Below, piece by piece: positions 53,167 through 62,132 of a stretch of DNA of 64,000 nucleotides. The position numbers were made by a program, and so were the translations under genes. The notes below the pieces were generated by a model. It was not told where the DNA came from. It searched no databases and worked only from the letters and a program-made list of their open reading frames with translations. Within the stretch, counting starts at the first letter, position 1. Each line of letters starts with the position of its first letter. This DNA comes from Anaerosolibacter carboniphilus (GTDB lineage Bacteria; Bacillota; Clostridia; Peptostreptococcales; Thermotaleaceae): contig NZ_JACHEN010000004.1 in NCBI RefSeq assembly GCF_014205875.1, positions 1 to 64,000 of the forward strand, read 5' to 3'.

Positions 53167-53467
53167 GAACTTCACCTCCTGCTAAGATAGCTCTTGCCTG
53201 AAGTCCTATTTGCAGAAGTTCTGGTACGAACTTCCCATAATTATGGGTATATGCCGGGTGAATTTCTACAAGTTCACCCTCAACACTTCGTCCAGTAATC
53301 GTAATCACCTCAACAGATTGACCGATTTCGGCATCTGTTTGAATAAAGCCCTTTACCCAGGATTCTAAAGGTACTTTTCTAGTATCTTCAGGGACTTGAG
53401 GAGCTCTTTCCTCACTTGTCAGGACAATATTATAAATTTTAACCCAATCTCCTCTTTTGGCCTTCAT
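53159..53467 (-). CDS. ortA: AKP thiolase alpha subunit (OrtA)
   Basis: 102 residues with 'KGDWVKIYNIVLTSEERAPQVPEDT' (split) and 'GRSVEGELVEIHPAYTHNYG', the pattern of OrtA. It is the small partner of OrtB in the thiolytic cleavage of AKP. It lies between ord and ortB; the ATG is 10 bp after the ord stop. Confidence 0.94.
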   Translation of the reverse strand: MKAKRGDWVKIYNIVLTSEERAPQVPEDTRKVPLESWVKGFIQTDAEIGQSVEVITITGRSVEGELVEIHPAYTHNYGKFVPELLQIGLQARAILAGGEVHE

Positions 53468-53476
53468 AAAATTCGC

Positions 53477-54523
53477 CTACCTTTTTACTAAATCTCTCAT
53501 GTCGCCCATGATCGCTCTTGGCACTGGTAAATCTAACATTGTTTTTAATCCTGGATCAGCGTTGATTACATGAGGAATCATATTTACACACATAGCAATG
53601 GTTCCAAGTCCGCCTTCAACCTCAGGCTTATTGGCCATGTGAATTGCTGGTGTTCCTTTAATTGTGATATAATCACCTGTCTCTGTACCTTCCATTTCCG
53701 GCTCGATTTGTTGAGGGTGAATCATATCAATTTTAACTTCCCCATCTACATAACCTTGGCCAGTCATATTGACGCCAGCTACGTTACCTGCAGCTGCAAA
53801 TCCATAAGGAGACTTTCTGTCTATAGTCGTAACGATGGGCTTCATTTGCTGCTCGAATTTTTCAACCTTCCAACCAATGGCATCTCCAATCATTCTGATT
53901 GACTCTGCAAAGCCAACATGTCCAGCTAAAGTACCATCTTTAACACCTTTTTCAAACGCTTCAACGGTTATGCCAACACCTTGCTCTTCCATTACAGCTG
54001 GTCCGAATGGAGATAAACTATTTACACGTTTTGCTTCAATATGCTCTACATCTACCATGCAGCCTGTTAAGCAAACAACCAATAAATCCATCATAAGTCC
54101 AGGATTGATTCCAGTTCCAAGAATAGAGACACCGTTTTCCTTCGCGATTCTATCTAGTTCAGCAGCTAACTCAGGATTCTGTGCTTGCGGATAAGCCATC
54201 TCTTCTGCTGTTGAAATAACGTTTACTTTCTTTTCTAATACTGTCTTAAGTCTTGGAAAAGCACTTTTTGTAAATGAATCAGTTGCACAAAGACATACAT
54301 CACAGCTTCCCTCAGTAACAACTTCATCAATATTTGGATTGATGATTACCTCAGGACGATCTCCTCTTTCCATGCCTAATACATCATACATGCTTCTTCC
54401 AACTCTAGCTTGATTTCTATCGCACACACCTACGATATCAACACCTTTTTTCTTTAGAAGCATTTTTGCCATACCGCTACCCATTGCACCAAATCCCCAA
54501 ATTGCTACTCTTACGTTCTTCAT
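53477..54523 (-). CDS. ord: 2,4-diaminopentanoate dehydrogenase
   Basis: 348 residues. An N-terminal Rossmann domain ('VAIWGFGAMGSGMAKMLL') and a C-terminal catalytic domain with 'TAEEMAYPQAQNPELAAELD' (split) match Ord/DapB-like diaminopentanoate dehydrogenase. It oxidatively deaminates 2,4-diaminopentanoate to 2-amino-4-ketopentanoate with NAD(P)+. First gene of the operon, with a sigma-54 promoter about 50 bp upstream. Confidence 0.95.
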   Translation of the reverse strand: MKNVRVAIWGFGAMGSGMAKMLLKKKGVDIVGVCDRNQARVGRSMYDVLGMERGDRPEVIINPNIDEVVTEGSCDVCLCATDSFTKSAFPRLKTVLEKKVNVISTAEEMAYPQAQNPELAAELDRIAKENGVSILGTGINPGLMMDLLVVCLTGCMVDVEHIEAKRVNSLSPFGPAVMEEQGVGITVEAFEKGVKDGTLAGHVGFAESIRMIGDAIGWKVEKFEQQMKPIVTTIDRKSPYGFAAAGNVAGVNMTGQGYVDGEVKIDMIHPQQIEPEMEGTETGDYITIKGTPAIHMANKPEVEGGLGTIAMCVNMIPHVINADPGLKTMLDLPVPRAIMGDMRDLVKR

Positions 54524-54571
54524 TGAAAGGACACCTCCAAAATATTTTAATTAATCAACATATTCTTTATA

Positions 54572-54587
54572 TGCAAAATCTCTGCCA
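54572..54587 (-). promoter_or_regulatory. sigma-54 (-24/-12) promoter of the ornithine operon
   Basis: TGGCA (54,583-54,587), 6 bp, TTGCA (54,572-54,576) on the minus strand; the GG and GC elements are 10 bp apart, as the consensus requires. It lies 49 bp before the ord ATG. The adjacent RocR-like activator is the obvious partner. Confidence 0.85.
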
Positions 54588-54723
54588 ATATTTTTTGATA
54601 GATCTTTGGAAATATCCATTAATTATTCAAAATTTATGCATACATTGATGTAGTTATGTATGTTTATACTCATTTTAAATCCAAAATATCTATAGAAAAA
54701 CAATAGATAGCAAAAATTGCCTA

Positions 54724-54769
54724 AAAGCGCAAAAATATTTGCATTGATGTGCAAATATTTTTGCGCTTT
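54724..54769. repeat. 20-bp inverted repeat between regulator gene and sigma-54 promoter
   Basis: Arms 54,724-54,743 and 54,750-54,769 (AAAGCGCAAAAATATTTGCA and its exact complement), 6-nt loop. It overlaps the stop codon of the activator gene and ends 137 bp before the -24 box. On the minus strand it can be a terminator (T-rich arm end). Its position also fits an enhancer (UAS) for the activator. Confidence 0.75.
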
Positions 54770-56165
54770 ATGAAAGATCAATATTAAATTTTTTTAACTT
54801 ATGCTGAAGGGTTTGTCGCTTAATTCCTAACTTTTCAGATGCTCTGCTAATATTATTATTACAGTCTTTAAGGGCTCGAAGGATTAAATCCTTCTCTATT
54901 TTTGTAAGTGTATTGGTTAAATCCTCCACAGGAAAAGTATCTTGGTTTTGGTAAAGTGCAAATATTTTTGCATTTGTCTGTGGTGGAAAATGCTCTTTTC
55001 TTAAAATTTCTTCTTTTTCAATAATATTCATAGCACCTTCAATCGTATTTTCCAATTCTCTTACATTTCCAGGCCATCGATACTCTTGAAATGCATCCAA
55101 GACTAAAGGATCAATAGTTTGTACATTTTTGCTTAGCTTTCTGTTATACTTTTGTATAAACCAGCTTGACAGCAAGCGAATATCATCTTTTCGCTCTCTT
55201 AAAGGAGGTAAAATAATAGGAATCACGTTTAACCTATAGAACAAATCTTTTCTTAGGGTTCCTTTATCTATGGCGTCATAGGGATCTTGATTGGTACTGG
55301 CAATGATTCTTACATCGATTGGAATATCTTTTATGCCTCCTACTCTTCGAACATAACCTTCTTGCAATACTCTTAATAATTTGGACTGAAGCTGTAGTCC
55401 CATGGAATTCATTTCATCCAAAAAAATAGTTCCTCCATTGGCTTGTTCAAAAAGACCTGGTCGGTCGATAGCGCCAGTAAATCCTCCCTTTGACGTTCCA
55501 AATAAAATTCCCTCCAATAAAGACTCAGGAAGAGCAGCGCAATTTTGAGGGATAAAAGGCTCTACAGCCCGATGACTTCCATAGTGAATGCTTTGAGCAA
55601 CCAATTCTTTACCGGTGCCTGTCTCTCCATAAATAAGGACACTTGAAGATGAGTACGCTGCTTTTTTGGCATAGTGGATTGCCTTTATAAATTCGGTACT
55701 GTTGCCTATGATACTTTCAAAGGTAAACTTTCTAATTTTCTCTGTCTCTTTTTTATCAGGCTTTGATAACTGAAGCTGAAGTGTCATAATTTGCCCAGAC
55801 AATTGTTTGATTTTCGTAATGTTCTTGGAAATTTCCAAGGCACCCACTTTATTTCCCTGAAAATAGATGGGTACCGTAGTATTTATGGTCGTTATTTCCT
55901 TATGATGATTATTCAAATAGGTTTGAGGTCGATCGATCAATTCTTCCTCCGTTCTTAATACGCGAAGCAAAGTACTGCTATCCTGATCTAAGCTGGGAAA
56001 AACATCTAAAAGAGGCCTATTCACCACTTCGTCTGCATCCATACCCTCGAGCTCCGCCATGGCCTTATTGTATATAATCGTTCGGCCATTTTCATCGATT
56101 ACATGCACGCCTTCATCTATTGTCTGTAAAACAATCTTTAGAATCTCATAGATATATGGTTGCAT
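54768..56165 (-). CDS. sigma-54-dependent activator (RocR-like, PAS-AAA-Fis)
   Basis: 465 residues. An N-terminal PAS domain (about 10-110, 'ENGRTIIYNKAMAELEG') is followed by the AAA+ domain with Walker A 'GETGTGKE' (about 180-187), the sigma-54-contacting loop as 'GGFTGA' instead of the usual GAFTGA, Walker B 'TIFLDEMNSM', and a Fis HTH ('NNISRASEKLGIKRQTLQHKL'-like, split here). Like RocR it should activate arginine/ornithine catabolism in response to a small molecule sensed by the PAS domain. It lies directly upstream of the ornithine operon, on the same strand. Confidence 0.92.
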   Translation of the reverse strand: MQPYIYEILKIVLQTIDEGVHVIDENGRTIIYNKAMAELEGMDADEVVNRPLLDVFPSLDQDSSTLLRVLRTEEELIDRPQTYLNNHHKEITTINTTVPIYFQGNKVGALEISKNITKIKQLSGQIMTLQLQLSKPDKKETEKIRKFTFESIIGNSTEFIKAIHYAKKAAYSSSSVLIYGETGTGKELVAQSIHYGSHRAVEPFIPQNCAALPESLLEGILFGTSKGGFTGAIDRPGLFEQANGGTIFLDEMNSMGLQLQSKLLRVLQEGYVRRVGGIKDIPIDVRIIASTNQDPYDAIDKGTLRKDLFYRLNVIPIILPPLRERKDDIRLLSSWFIQKYNRKLSKNVQTIDPLVLDAFQEYRWPGNVRELENTIEGAMNIIEKEEILRKEHFPPQTNAKIFALYQNQDTFPVEDLTNTLTKIEKDLILRALKDCNNNISRASEKLGIKRQTLQHKLKKFNIDLS

Positions 56166-56229
56166 ATGTCCTCACCCTTCTCATTTTTAACTTCCTGTAC
56201 TTTTATATTGAGTTTCCATATTCCAAGGA

Positions 56230-56262
56230 AAGGCTCTGAATTAAAAATCTATTCAGAGCCTT
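56230..56262 (-). terminator. terminator after glyA
   Basis: AAGGCTCTGAAT (56,230-56,241) pairs with ATTCAGAGCCTT (56,251-56,262), 12 bp, with TTTCC on the minus strand after it. Confidence 0.75.
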
Positions 56263-56275
56263 ATCTTTCAGCAGC

Positions 56276-57508
56276 TTACCGATATAAAGGAAATCTTTCA
56301 CACAATCTTTGGACCTTTTCTTTTATTTCCTGTATCGGGGCTCTATTTTCTATAGCCAAAGAAATAATTTCTGCAATTTCCACCATTTCTGGCTCTTTCA
56401 TGCCTCTAGTCGTAATAGCTGGTGTTCCAATTCTAATTCCACTGGTAACAAAGGGACTTTGCGGATCATATGGAATCGAATTTTTATTGACAGTTACACC
56501 AATTTCATCTAAGCATTTTTCTGCATCCTTACCAGTAATGTCCTTATTTCTTAGATCAACTAACATCAAATGATTATCCGTCCCGCCTGATACGAGGTGA
56601 AATCCATGTTTTATCAATTCATCTGCAAGCTTAGCCGCGTTGGCTACGATTTGTTTCTGGTAAACAATAAAGGATTCATCCATTGCTTCTTTAAAGCTTA
56701 CAGCCTTTGCTGCAATCACATGCATTAATGGTCCGCCTTGGATTCCTGGGAAAATTGCCTTATCTATTTTTTCAGCAAACTCTGACTTACAGAGTATTGC
56801 GCCACCTCTAGGACCTCTTAATGTCTTATGGGTTGTTGTTGTTACAAAATGGGCATAATCACAAGGATTTTCGTGGAGCCCTGCAGCAACCAATCCAGCG
56901 ATATGAGCCATATCTACCATAAGGTATGCACCAACCTCATCGGCAATTTCTCTAAACTTCTTAAAATTAATTTTTCTTGGATATGCACTGGCACCGGCAA
57001 CAATTAGCTTCGGTTTCACATTGATAGCAGTAGTTCTTACTTCATCATAATTAATGAGACCTGTAGATTGATCTACACCATAGGCTGCGAAATTATAATA
57101 CTTTCCTGACAAATTCACTGGACTTCCATGGGTTAAGTGGCCGCCATGAGATAAATTCATGCCTAATACAGTGTCCCCTGGATTTAGTATGGCGAAATAG
57201 ACTGCCAAATTTGCATTGGCACCTGAGTGAGGTTGTACATTAGCATGCTCCCCATGAAATAATTCCTTTAACCGGTTTCTAGCTAGATCTTCAATAATAT
57301 CTACATGTTCGCAACCACCATAGTATCTTTTCGCAGGGTATCCTTCCGCATATTTGTTTGTTAACTGACTGCCCATAGCTTCCATAACTGGATAGCTAAC
57401 AAAATTTTCGGAGGCAATCAATTCAATTTTATCTTGCTGTCTATGAATCTCCTTGTCTAAAGCCTCGAATATTTCTGGATCTGATGTTTTCAAATGTTCA
57501 AAATTCAT
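56276..57508 (-). CDS. glyA: serine hydroxymethyltransferase
   Basis: About 410 residues. PLP lysine in '[13 protein letters not shown]' (about 225), with '[15 protein letters not shown]' and '[15 protein letters not shown]' of the active site. It interconverts serine and glycine with tetrahydrofolate and feeds one-carbon and glycine Stickland metabolism. The start is ATG 57,508, after AAAGGGGAATGTAAG; the ATG at 57,526 lies before that site. Transcribed alone, ending at its own terminator. Confidence 0.97.
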   Translation of the reverse strand: MNFEHLKTSDPEIFEALDKEIHRQQDKIELIASENFVSYPVMEAMGSQLTNKYAEGYPAKRYYGGCEHVDIIEDLARNRLKELFHGEHANVQPHSGANANLAVYFAILNPGDTVLGMNLSHGGHLTHGSPVNLSGKYYNFAAYGVDQSTGLINYDEVRTTAINVKPKLIVAGASAYPRKINFKKFREIADEVGAYLMVDMAHIAGLVAAGLHENPCDYAHFVTTTTHKTLRGPRGGAILCKSEFAEKIDKAIFPGIQGGPLMHVIAAKAVSFKEAMDESFIVYQKQIVANAAKLADELIKHGFHLVSGGTDNHLMLVDLRNKDITGKDAEKCLDEIGVTVNKNSIPYDPQSPFVTSGIRIGTPAITTRGMKEPEMVEIAEIISLAIENRAPIQEIKEKVQRLCERFPLYR

Positions 57509-57728
57509 CTTACATTCCCCTTTCATAAGGAAATTATTGTTTTAATAATCATATATGTCATTGGTTTTCAATGATCTATTGTCAATATACCCGTTTTTTA
57601 CCTAACTATATTATATTTTTAAAAAACATTTATAGCAACTTTTACTTTCATTTCTATTTTCTTCTACATCGATAATTGTATCTCCTTTTTAACTTTGATA
57701 TAATTTTTGAGATAAGGGAGTGATTTAT

Positions 57729-58511
57729 TTGATCATTGATAGAAGAAGTGTTCTATCTCTGGCTATTTACGCCGGAGAAATCATGTTAAAAAATGGTGCA
57801 GAAACCTATCGTGTTGAAGACACGATCGTACGAATTTGTAAGGCATATGATATATCAAATGTAGAGTCCTTCGTTACACCAACAGGTATCTTTATAACAG
57901 TAGATAGCGAAAATGATCATCAGGAGCCTATTACCTTCATTAAAAGAATTAAATCAAGAACGATCGATTTGAGCAAGGTGTCGAAGGTAAATACCTTCTC
58001 TCGCAGCTTGACGGATTCAAAAAATTCCATAGAGGATGGTATAGAAGTCCTAAAAGATATCGAGAGTTTTCCTACCTACCCCAAATATATCAGGGTATTC
58101 TGCGCAGGGCTTGCATCCGCTTTTTTCGGTGTGCTTCTAGGTGCTGGTATTTTAGATTTTCTGAGTTCTTTTACTATTTCGATGATTGTATTTATTATTG
58201 TAAATTATCTGGATCAGCATCAAGCGAACTTCTTTATACAGAACGCCCTAGGTAGCGCCATCGCTTCCGCTTTGGCCTTACTTTTTGTTTACTTTGGCTT
58301 TGGCATCAATCTTGATAAAATAATAATTAGCTCCATCATGATATTGCTTCCTGGAGTCGCTATAACCAATGCGGTTCGAGATTCTATATCTGGAGATTTG
58401 ATTTCTGGTACTGCCAGAGGGGTTGAAGCCCTTATCACTGCCATATCTATTGCTTCTGGGGTAGGTATTATCATGAATCTATGGATTCACACGTTTGGAG
58501 GTCGTTTTTAA
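57729..58511 (+). CDS. threonine/serine exporter, ThrE N-terminal-type subunit (DUF1212)
   Basis: About 260 residues. The soluble N-terminal 'AETYRVEDTIVRIC' and 'FVTPTGIFITVDSE' blocks of the ThrE/YjjP family are present, then five membrane segments (about 130-255). Together with the next gene it forms the split ThrE exporter, seen in many Firmicutes. The start is TTG 57,729, placed by AAGGGAG 7 bp upstream; a GTG at 57,720 abuts that site. Confidence 0.85.
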   Translation: MIIDRRSVLSLAIYAGEIMLKNGAETYRVEDTIVRICKAYDISNVESFVTPTGIFITVDSENDHQEPITFIKRIKSRTIDLSKVSKVNTFSRSLTDSKNSIEDGIEVLKDIESFPTYPKYIRVFCAGLASAFFGVLLGAGILDFLSSFTISMIVFIIVNYLDQHQANFFIQNALGSAIASALALLFVYFGFGINLDKIIISSIMILLPGVAITNAVRDSISGDLISGTARGVEALITAISIASGVGIIMNLWIHTFGGRF

Positions 58512-58936
58512 TGTTCACTCAATTTATATATGCATACATTTCAACTGTGGGCTTTAGTCTATTGTTTAACATTCCAAGAACTGCAATATTAAAATCTGCC
58601 TTAATTGGCGCCACTGGCTGGCTTATTTATGCAGAAGTGAATCAATTATCTCAAACGGCTATACTAGCCACTTTCTTAGGTGCATGCGCCGTTTCGATCC
58701 TTAGCGAAATATTTGCACGAAAATTCAGGGAAGCTGTAACCGTTTTTGTAATTCCAGGAATCCTTCCTTTGGTGCCAGGATCGGGTATGTACAACACCAT
58801 GCTTGCGCTGATTCAAAAGAATTTTAGTAAGGCTGCGTTAGTAGGCAGTGAAACAATCTTTATTGCCGCTAGCATTGCTGTAGCTATTTTGTTAGTTTCT
58901 TCATTTACAAGATTAATTTTTCTAAAAAAAATATAG
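58511..58936 (+). CDS. threonine/serine exporter, ThrE C-terminal-type subunit (YjjB-like)
   Basis: About 141 residues with four membrane segments and the DUF3815 features 'TVFVIPGILPLVPGSGMYNTMLAL' (split) and 'SEIFARKFREAVTV'. The ATG overlaps the preceding stop as TAATG with GGAGGTCG upstream. It is the second half of the exporter with the preceding gene. Confidence 0.85.
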   Translation: MFTQFIYAYISTVGFSLLFNIPRTAILKSALIGATGWLIYAEVNQLSQTAILATFLGACAVSILSEIFARKFREAVTVFVIPGILPLVPGSGMYNTMLALIQKNFSKAALVGSETIFIAASIAVAILLVSSFTRLIFLKKI

Positions 58937-58957
58937 AGACGGTTTCGCCTCTATAAG
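58935..58957. terminator. bidirectional terminator between exporter genes and trxA
   Basis: TATAGAGACG / CGCCTCTATA stem with GTTT loop and one mismatch, between convergent genes. It overlaps the ends of both. Confidence 0.65.
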
Positions 58958-59280
58958 GTTTCATCAATCATTTTTTTAAATTCATTCTTTGAGTAGGCTC
59001 CATTTACACGATTCTTTTGTTCTCCATTTTTGTAAATCAGAACAGTGGGAATGCTCATTACTTTAAACTTTCTTGCCAGATCCCGTTGTCCATCCACATT
59101 CACCTTGCATACTTTGACTTTTCCTTGATATTCATCTGCTAGTTCATCCATAATAGGACCTAGTGTTTGGCATGGTCCGCACCAATCTGCATAAAAATCA
59201 ACGACAACGGGAATGCTTGCATTCAAAACTTCTAATTCATAGTTGTCACTATTCAACATAACCACATGTTCATTACTCAT
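58951..59280 (-). CDS. trxA: thioredoxin
   Basis: 109 residues, complete thioredoxin fold with the redox motif 'ADWCGPCQTLGP' (about 31-42) and 'SIPTVLIYKNG' cis-Pro loop. A general disulfide reductant; in Stickland organisms it also feeds glycine reductase. AAAGGGG precedes the ATG. Confidence 0.96.
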   Translation of the reverse strand: MSNEHVVMLNSDNYELEVLNASIPVVVDFYADWCGPCQTLGPIMDELADEYQGKVKVCKVNVDGQRDLARKFKVMSIPTVLIYKNGEQKNRVNGAYSKNEFKKMIDETL

Positions 59281-59309
59281 ACAGAAATCCCCTTTCTAAT
59301 AAACGAATC

Positions 59310-59738
59310 TTAATCTAGCACTTTTGTAACAACTGGAACGTATTTCTTATCTTTATTGAACGTACCTTCAAAGCGCTTTATTGTCAAATAAGCAATTATA
59401 GTTAGTAAAAAGCCAATCCCTGCAGCATATACCTCGCGATTACCTTGGATCCCTATGCTATTTAGCACATAACTCCCTAACCCAATTCCAAGGAGTAGCG
59501 CCAGCAATGGAATAACATATATAATAAATGCTGCTCCCATGACATTTTGGGTTTCCATATTCACTTCTACGAAATCCCCAGGCTTTGCCCCTATCTCATT
59601 AATCGCCACAATATTCAATTCCATGTTTTCCTTGCCGTGCTGACAAGCACCGCAATCTCCACAGGCCGAATGTTTTTTCATATGAATTTTTGCCTTGTTC
59701 CCACTTATGGTCTCAATAACTGTCCCTGTCTGAATCAT
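59310..59738 (-). CDS. RseC/MucC-like membrane protein
   Basis: About 142 residues. The N-terminal cysteine cluster 'ACGDCGACQHG' (about 27-37) and two membrane segments (about 70-95, 105-125) are the SoxR-reducing/RseC family pattern. In Firmicutes these proteins occur near Rnf or thioredoxin genes; a redox function is likely. The start is ATG 59,738, after GGGGTGATTTTG. It precedes trxA on the same strand. Confidence 0.85.
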   Translation of the reverse strand: MIQTGTVIETISGNKAKIHMKKHSACGDCGACQHGKENMELNIVAINEIGAKPGDFVEVNMETQNVMGAAFIIYVIPLLALLLGIGLGSYVLNSIGIQGNREVYAAGIGFLLTIIAYLTIKRFEGTFNKDKKYVPVVTKVLD

Positions 59739-59933
59739 CAAAATCACCCCATATCCTGAATAAGTTATGTCTAAGTTTAATACTTGATTATTCTATATAT
59801 AAATTATAGCGTAAATATGTCTGTAATCAAAGTATTAAGTTTAACATCTCTCCTATTCTGATTATACCGTTTAGGGATCTTCTTTAATCATTGATGCTTC
59901 TGTAAATTTAAGGGTGGTCTACCACTTCATCGT

Positions 59934-60233
59934 TTAAGCATTGCAACGTCCACAGTTGATGCAGTTTTCTAGCTTGCCAGCCAAATCAGAGCTTGCCCTT
60001 TTCGAAAAGATACAGGGAATGTCCATACTTTTAGTTTGCTCTTTAATAATTTCAGTTAGTCTATGTTCTATAAAATCATATAATACGATGACCATATCTA
60101 CATTGCTTGGAACAGACATTTTTCTCATTCCTTTTTTCCGTCCTGACCAATGTATGTAGTCTTTGATTCCTTTTTCATTTAACACATCTGGAATGTTCCC
60201 CAATCGATCGCCGCCTACAATTAGCGCTGTCAT
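59934..60233 (-). CDS. DUF2325 protein, putative iron-regulated
   Basis: About 99 residues: 'LIVGGDRLGNIPDVLNEKGI' (split), 'DMVIVLYDFIEHRLTEII', and a C-terminal 'CINCGRCNA' that may hold an Fe-S or Zn site. DUF2325 function is unknown. The start is ATG 60,233, after AGGAAGTGATAAAT. A Fur-box promoter precedes it, so iron control is likely. Confidence 0.78.
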   Translation of the reverse strand: MTALIVGGDRLGNIPDVLNEKGIKDYIHWSGRKKGMRKMSVPSNVDMVIVLYDFIEHRLTEIIKEQTKSMDIPCIFSKRASSDLAGKLENCINCGRCNA

Positions 60234-60270
60234 ATTTATCACTTCCTATTCTCTATTCAAATTTTAAACT

Positions 60271-60315
60271 GATAATGATTATCATTATTATACAATCTTC
60301 CAATATTTTTGTCAA
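60271..60315 (-). promoter_or_regulatory. promoter with Fur-box overlapping the start
   Basis: TTGACA (60,310-60,315), 17-bp spacer, TATAAT (60,287-60,292) on the minus strand; a palindrome GATAATGATTATCATTAT (60,271-60,288), which is very close to the classical Fur box, overlaps the -10 and start region. Repression of the DUF2325 gene by an iron-bound Fur is the simple reading. Confidence 0.8.
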
Positions 60316-60350
60316 ATAAAACAGGCGTCAAAATCGACGCCTGTTTTATT
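60315..60350 (-). terminator. terminator after aspS
   Basis: AATAAAACAGGCGTC pairs exactly with its complement (60,315-60,329 / 60,336-60,350), 6-nt loop, with TTTTATTTG on the minus strand. It overlaps the aspS stop and directly adjoins the -35 box of the next promoter. Confidence 0.85.
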
Positions 60351-62130
60351 AATTATCTAAAGAAACTTTTACATGTAATTCATTTAATAGCTTTTCATCG
60401 ACCACAGAAGGCTCTTCTGTCATAGGCGACGAAGCATTCTGCGTTTTAGGGAATGCAATGACTTCTCGAATACTATCGCTGCCAGTTAACAACATCACCA
60501 GTCGATCTAATCCGTAAGCAATGCCACCATGGGGTGGCGTTCCATATTTAAATGCCTCTAATAAGAATCCAAATCTATCCCAGGCTTGCTCAGTGGTCAT
60601 CCCTAATGCCTTAAACATTCGCTGTTGCAGTTCGCTGCTATGGATACGGATGCTTCCACCGCCAAGTTCTATACCATTTAGCACGATATCATAGGCTTTT
60701 GCCCTTGCTTGATCTGGTGCAGTTTCAAGTAGATCTAAGTCTTCATCCATTGGTGATGTAAATGGATGATGTTTCGCTACATACCTATTTTCTTCCTCAT
60801 CATACTCGAAAAGAGGAAACTCAGTAACCCATAAAAGTTTATATTCGTTTTTATCTAGCATACCTAATTGCTTTGCTGCTTCAACCCTAAGATGTCCTAA
60901 AGAATCAAATACAACGCTTGGCTTGTCCGCCACGAATAGCAATAAATCTCCTGTTTTCCCATCAAATCTCTCGATGATGCTATTCATTTCATCCTCGCTT
61001 AAAAATTTTGATATCGGAGAATTTATTCCCTCATCTGAAATCTTAATCCAAGCAAGCCCCTTCGCACCATAAGTCTTTACATAATCTTCTAATTTCGTGA
61101 TGTCTTTTCTACTGAATTTGTCCCCATTCCCATTGATGTTGATACCTCTTACATCGCCGCCATTCTTTATAGTATCGGCAAACACCTTAAATCCACAGTT
61201 TTTAACAATATCATTGATACTCCGAAGTTCAAATCCAAAACGAACATCAGGTTTATCGGATCCATACCTCTCCATGGCCTCTTTATAAGGCATTCTTTGC
61301 AATGGAAGTTCAATATCGATATTCATGGTCTCTTTAAATACACGATGAAGTAGTCTTTCATTTACAGAAAGAACATCGTCCACATTTACAAATGACATTT
61401 CTATATCAATCTGAGTAAATTCGGGCTGACGATCTGCTCTCAAATCCTCATCTCGAAAGCACTTTACAATTTGGAAGTACTTATCCATACCCGAAACCAT
61501 CAATAGTTGTTTAAACAATTGAGGTGATTGAGGCAACGCGTAGAATTTGCCAGGATTCACTCTGCTTGGCACTAAATAATCACGGGCACCTTCTGGTGTT
61601 TGTTTCGTAAGCATGGGTGTCTCTACTTCTATAAAGCTATTGTCGCTTAGGAAATTTCTAGCCACTTTCGCTACCTTATGTCTAAACATAAGATTCTTCT
61701 GCATCTTTGGTTTCCTTAAATCTAAATATCGATATTTCAATCGCAGGTTTTCTGAAACATCATCCTCATCCTCAATATAAATCGGTGGTGTTTGAGCTTC
61801 AGAAAGTATTTTCAGCTCATTTGCGAAAACCTCTATCTCTCCTGTGGGAAGATTAGGATTCACTGCGTGTCTTTTCTTTACAATACCTTTTAACGCAATC
61901 ACATACTCACTACGGATTTTCTCAGCTTTGGCAAAGGCCTCAGCAGAAATATCTTTATCAAAAATAATCTGTACAATTCCTGTACGATCTCTTAGATCCG
62001 TAAATATCAAGGCACCTAAATCCCTTCTTTTCTGCACCCATCCCATCAGGGTTACTTCTTGATCGATATTGCTTGTGCCTAGGGTTCCACACATATGGGA
62101 TCTTTTCATGTTCCCTAAAGTTTCAGCCAT
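60349..62130 (-). CDS. aspS: aspartyl-tRNA synthetase
   Basis: 593 residues. N-terminal anticodon-binding OB fold ('VTLMGWVQKRRDLGALIFTDLRD', split), class II core with 'FIEVETPMLTKQTPEGARDYLVP' (split), 'FKQLLMVSGMDKYFQI' and motif 3 'GIAYGLDRLVMLL'. It charges tRNA-Asp. It lies 2 bp after hisS and shares its T-box leader. Confidence 0.97.
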   Translation of the reverse strand: MAETLGNMKRSHMCGTLGTSNIDQEVTLMGWVQKRRDLGALIFTDLRDRTGIVQIIFDKDISAEAFAKAEKIRSEYVIALKGIVKKRHAVNPNLPTGEIEVFANELKILSEAQTPPIYIEDEDDVSENLRLKYRYLDLRKPKMQKNLMFRHKVAKVARNFLSDNSFIEVETPMLTKQTPEGARDYLVPSRVNPGKFYALPQSPQLFKQLLMVSGMDKYFQIVKCFRDEDLRADRQPEFTQIDIEMSFVNVDDVLSVNERLLHRVFKETMNIDIELPLQRMPYKEAMERYGSDKPDVRFGFELRSINDIVKNCGFKVFADTIKNGGDVRGININGNGDKFSRKDITKLEDYVKTYGAKGLAWIKISDEGINSPISKFLSEDEMNSIIERFDGKTGDLLLFVADKPSVVFDSLGHLRVEAAKQLGMLDKNEYKLLWVTEFPLFEYDEEENRYVAKHHPFTSPMDEDLDLLETAPDQARAKAYDIVLNGIELGGGSIRIHSSELQQRMFKALGMTTEQAWDRFGFLLEAFKYGTPPHGGIAYGLDRLVMLLTGSDSIREVIAFPKTQNASSPMTEEPSVVDEKLLNELHVKVSLDN

Positions 62131-62132
62131 GC

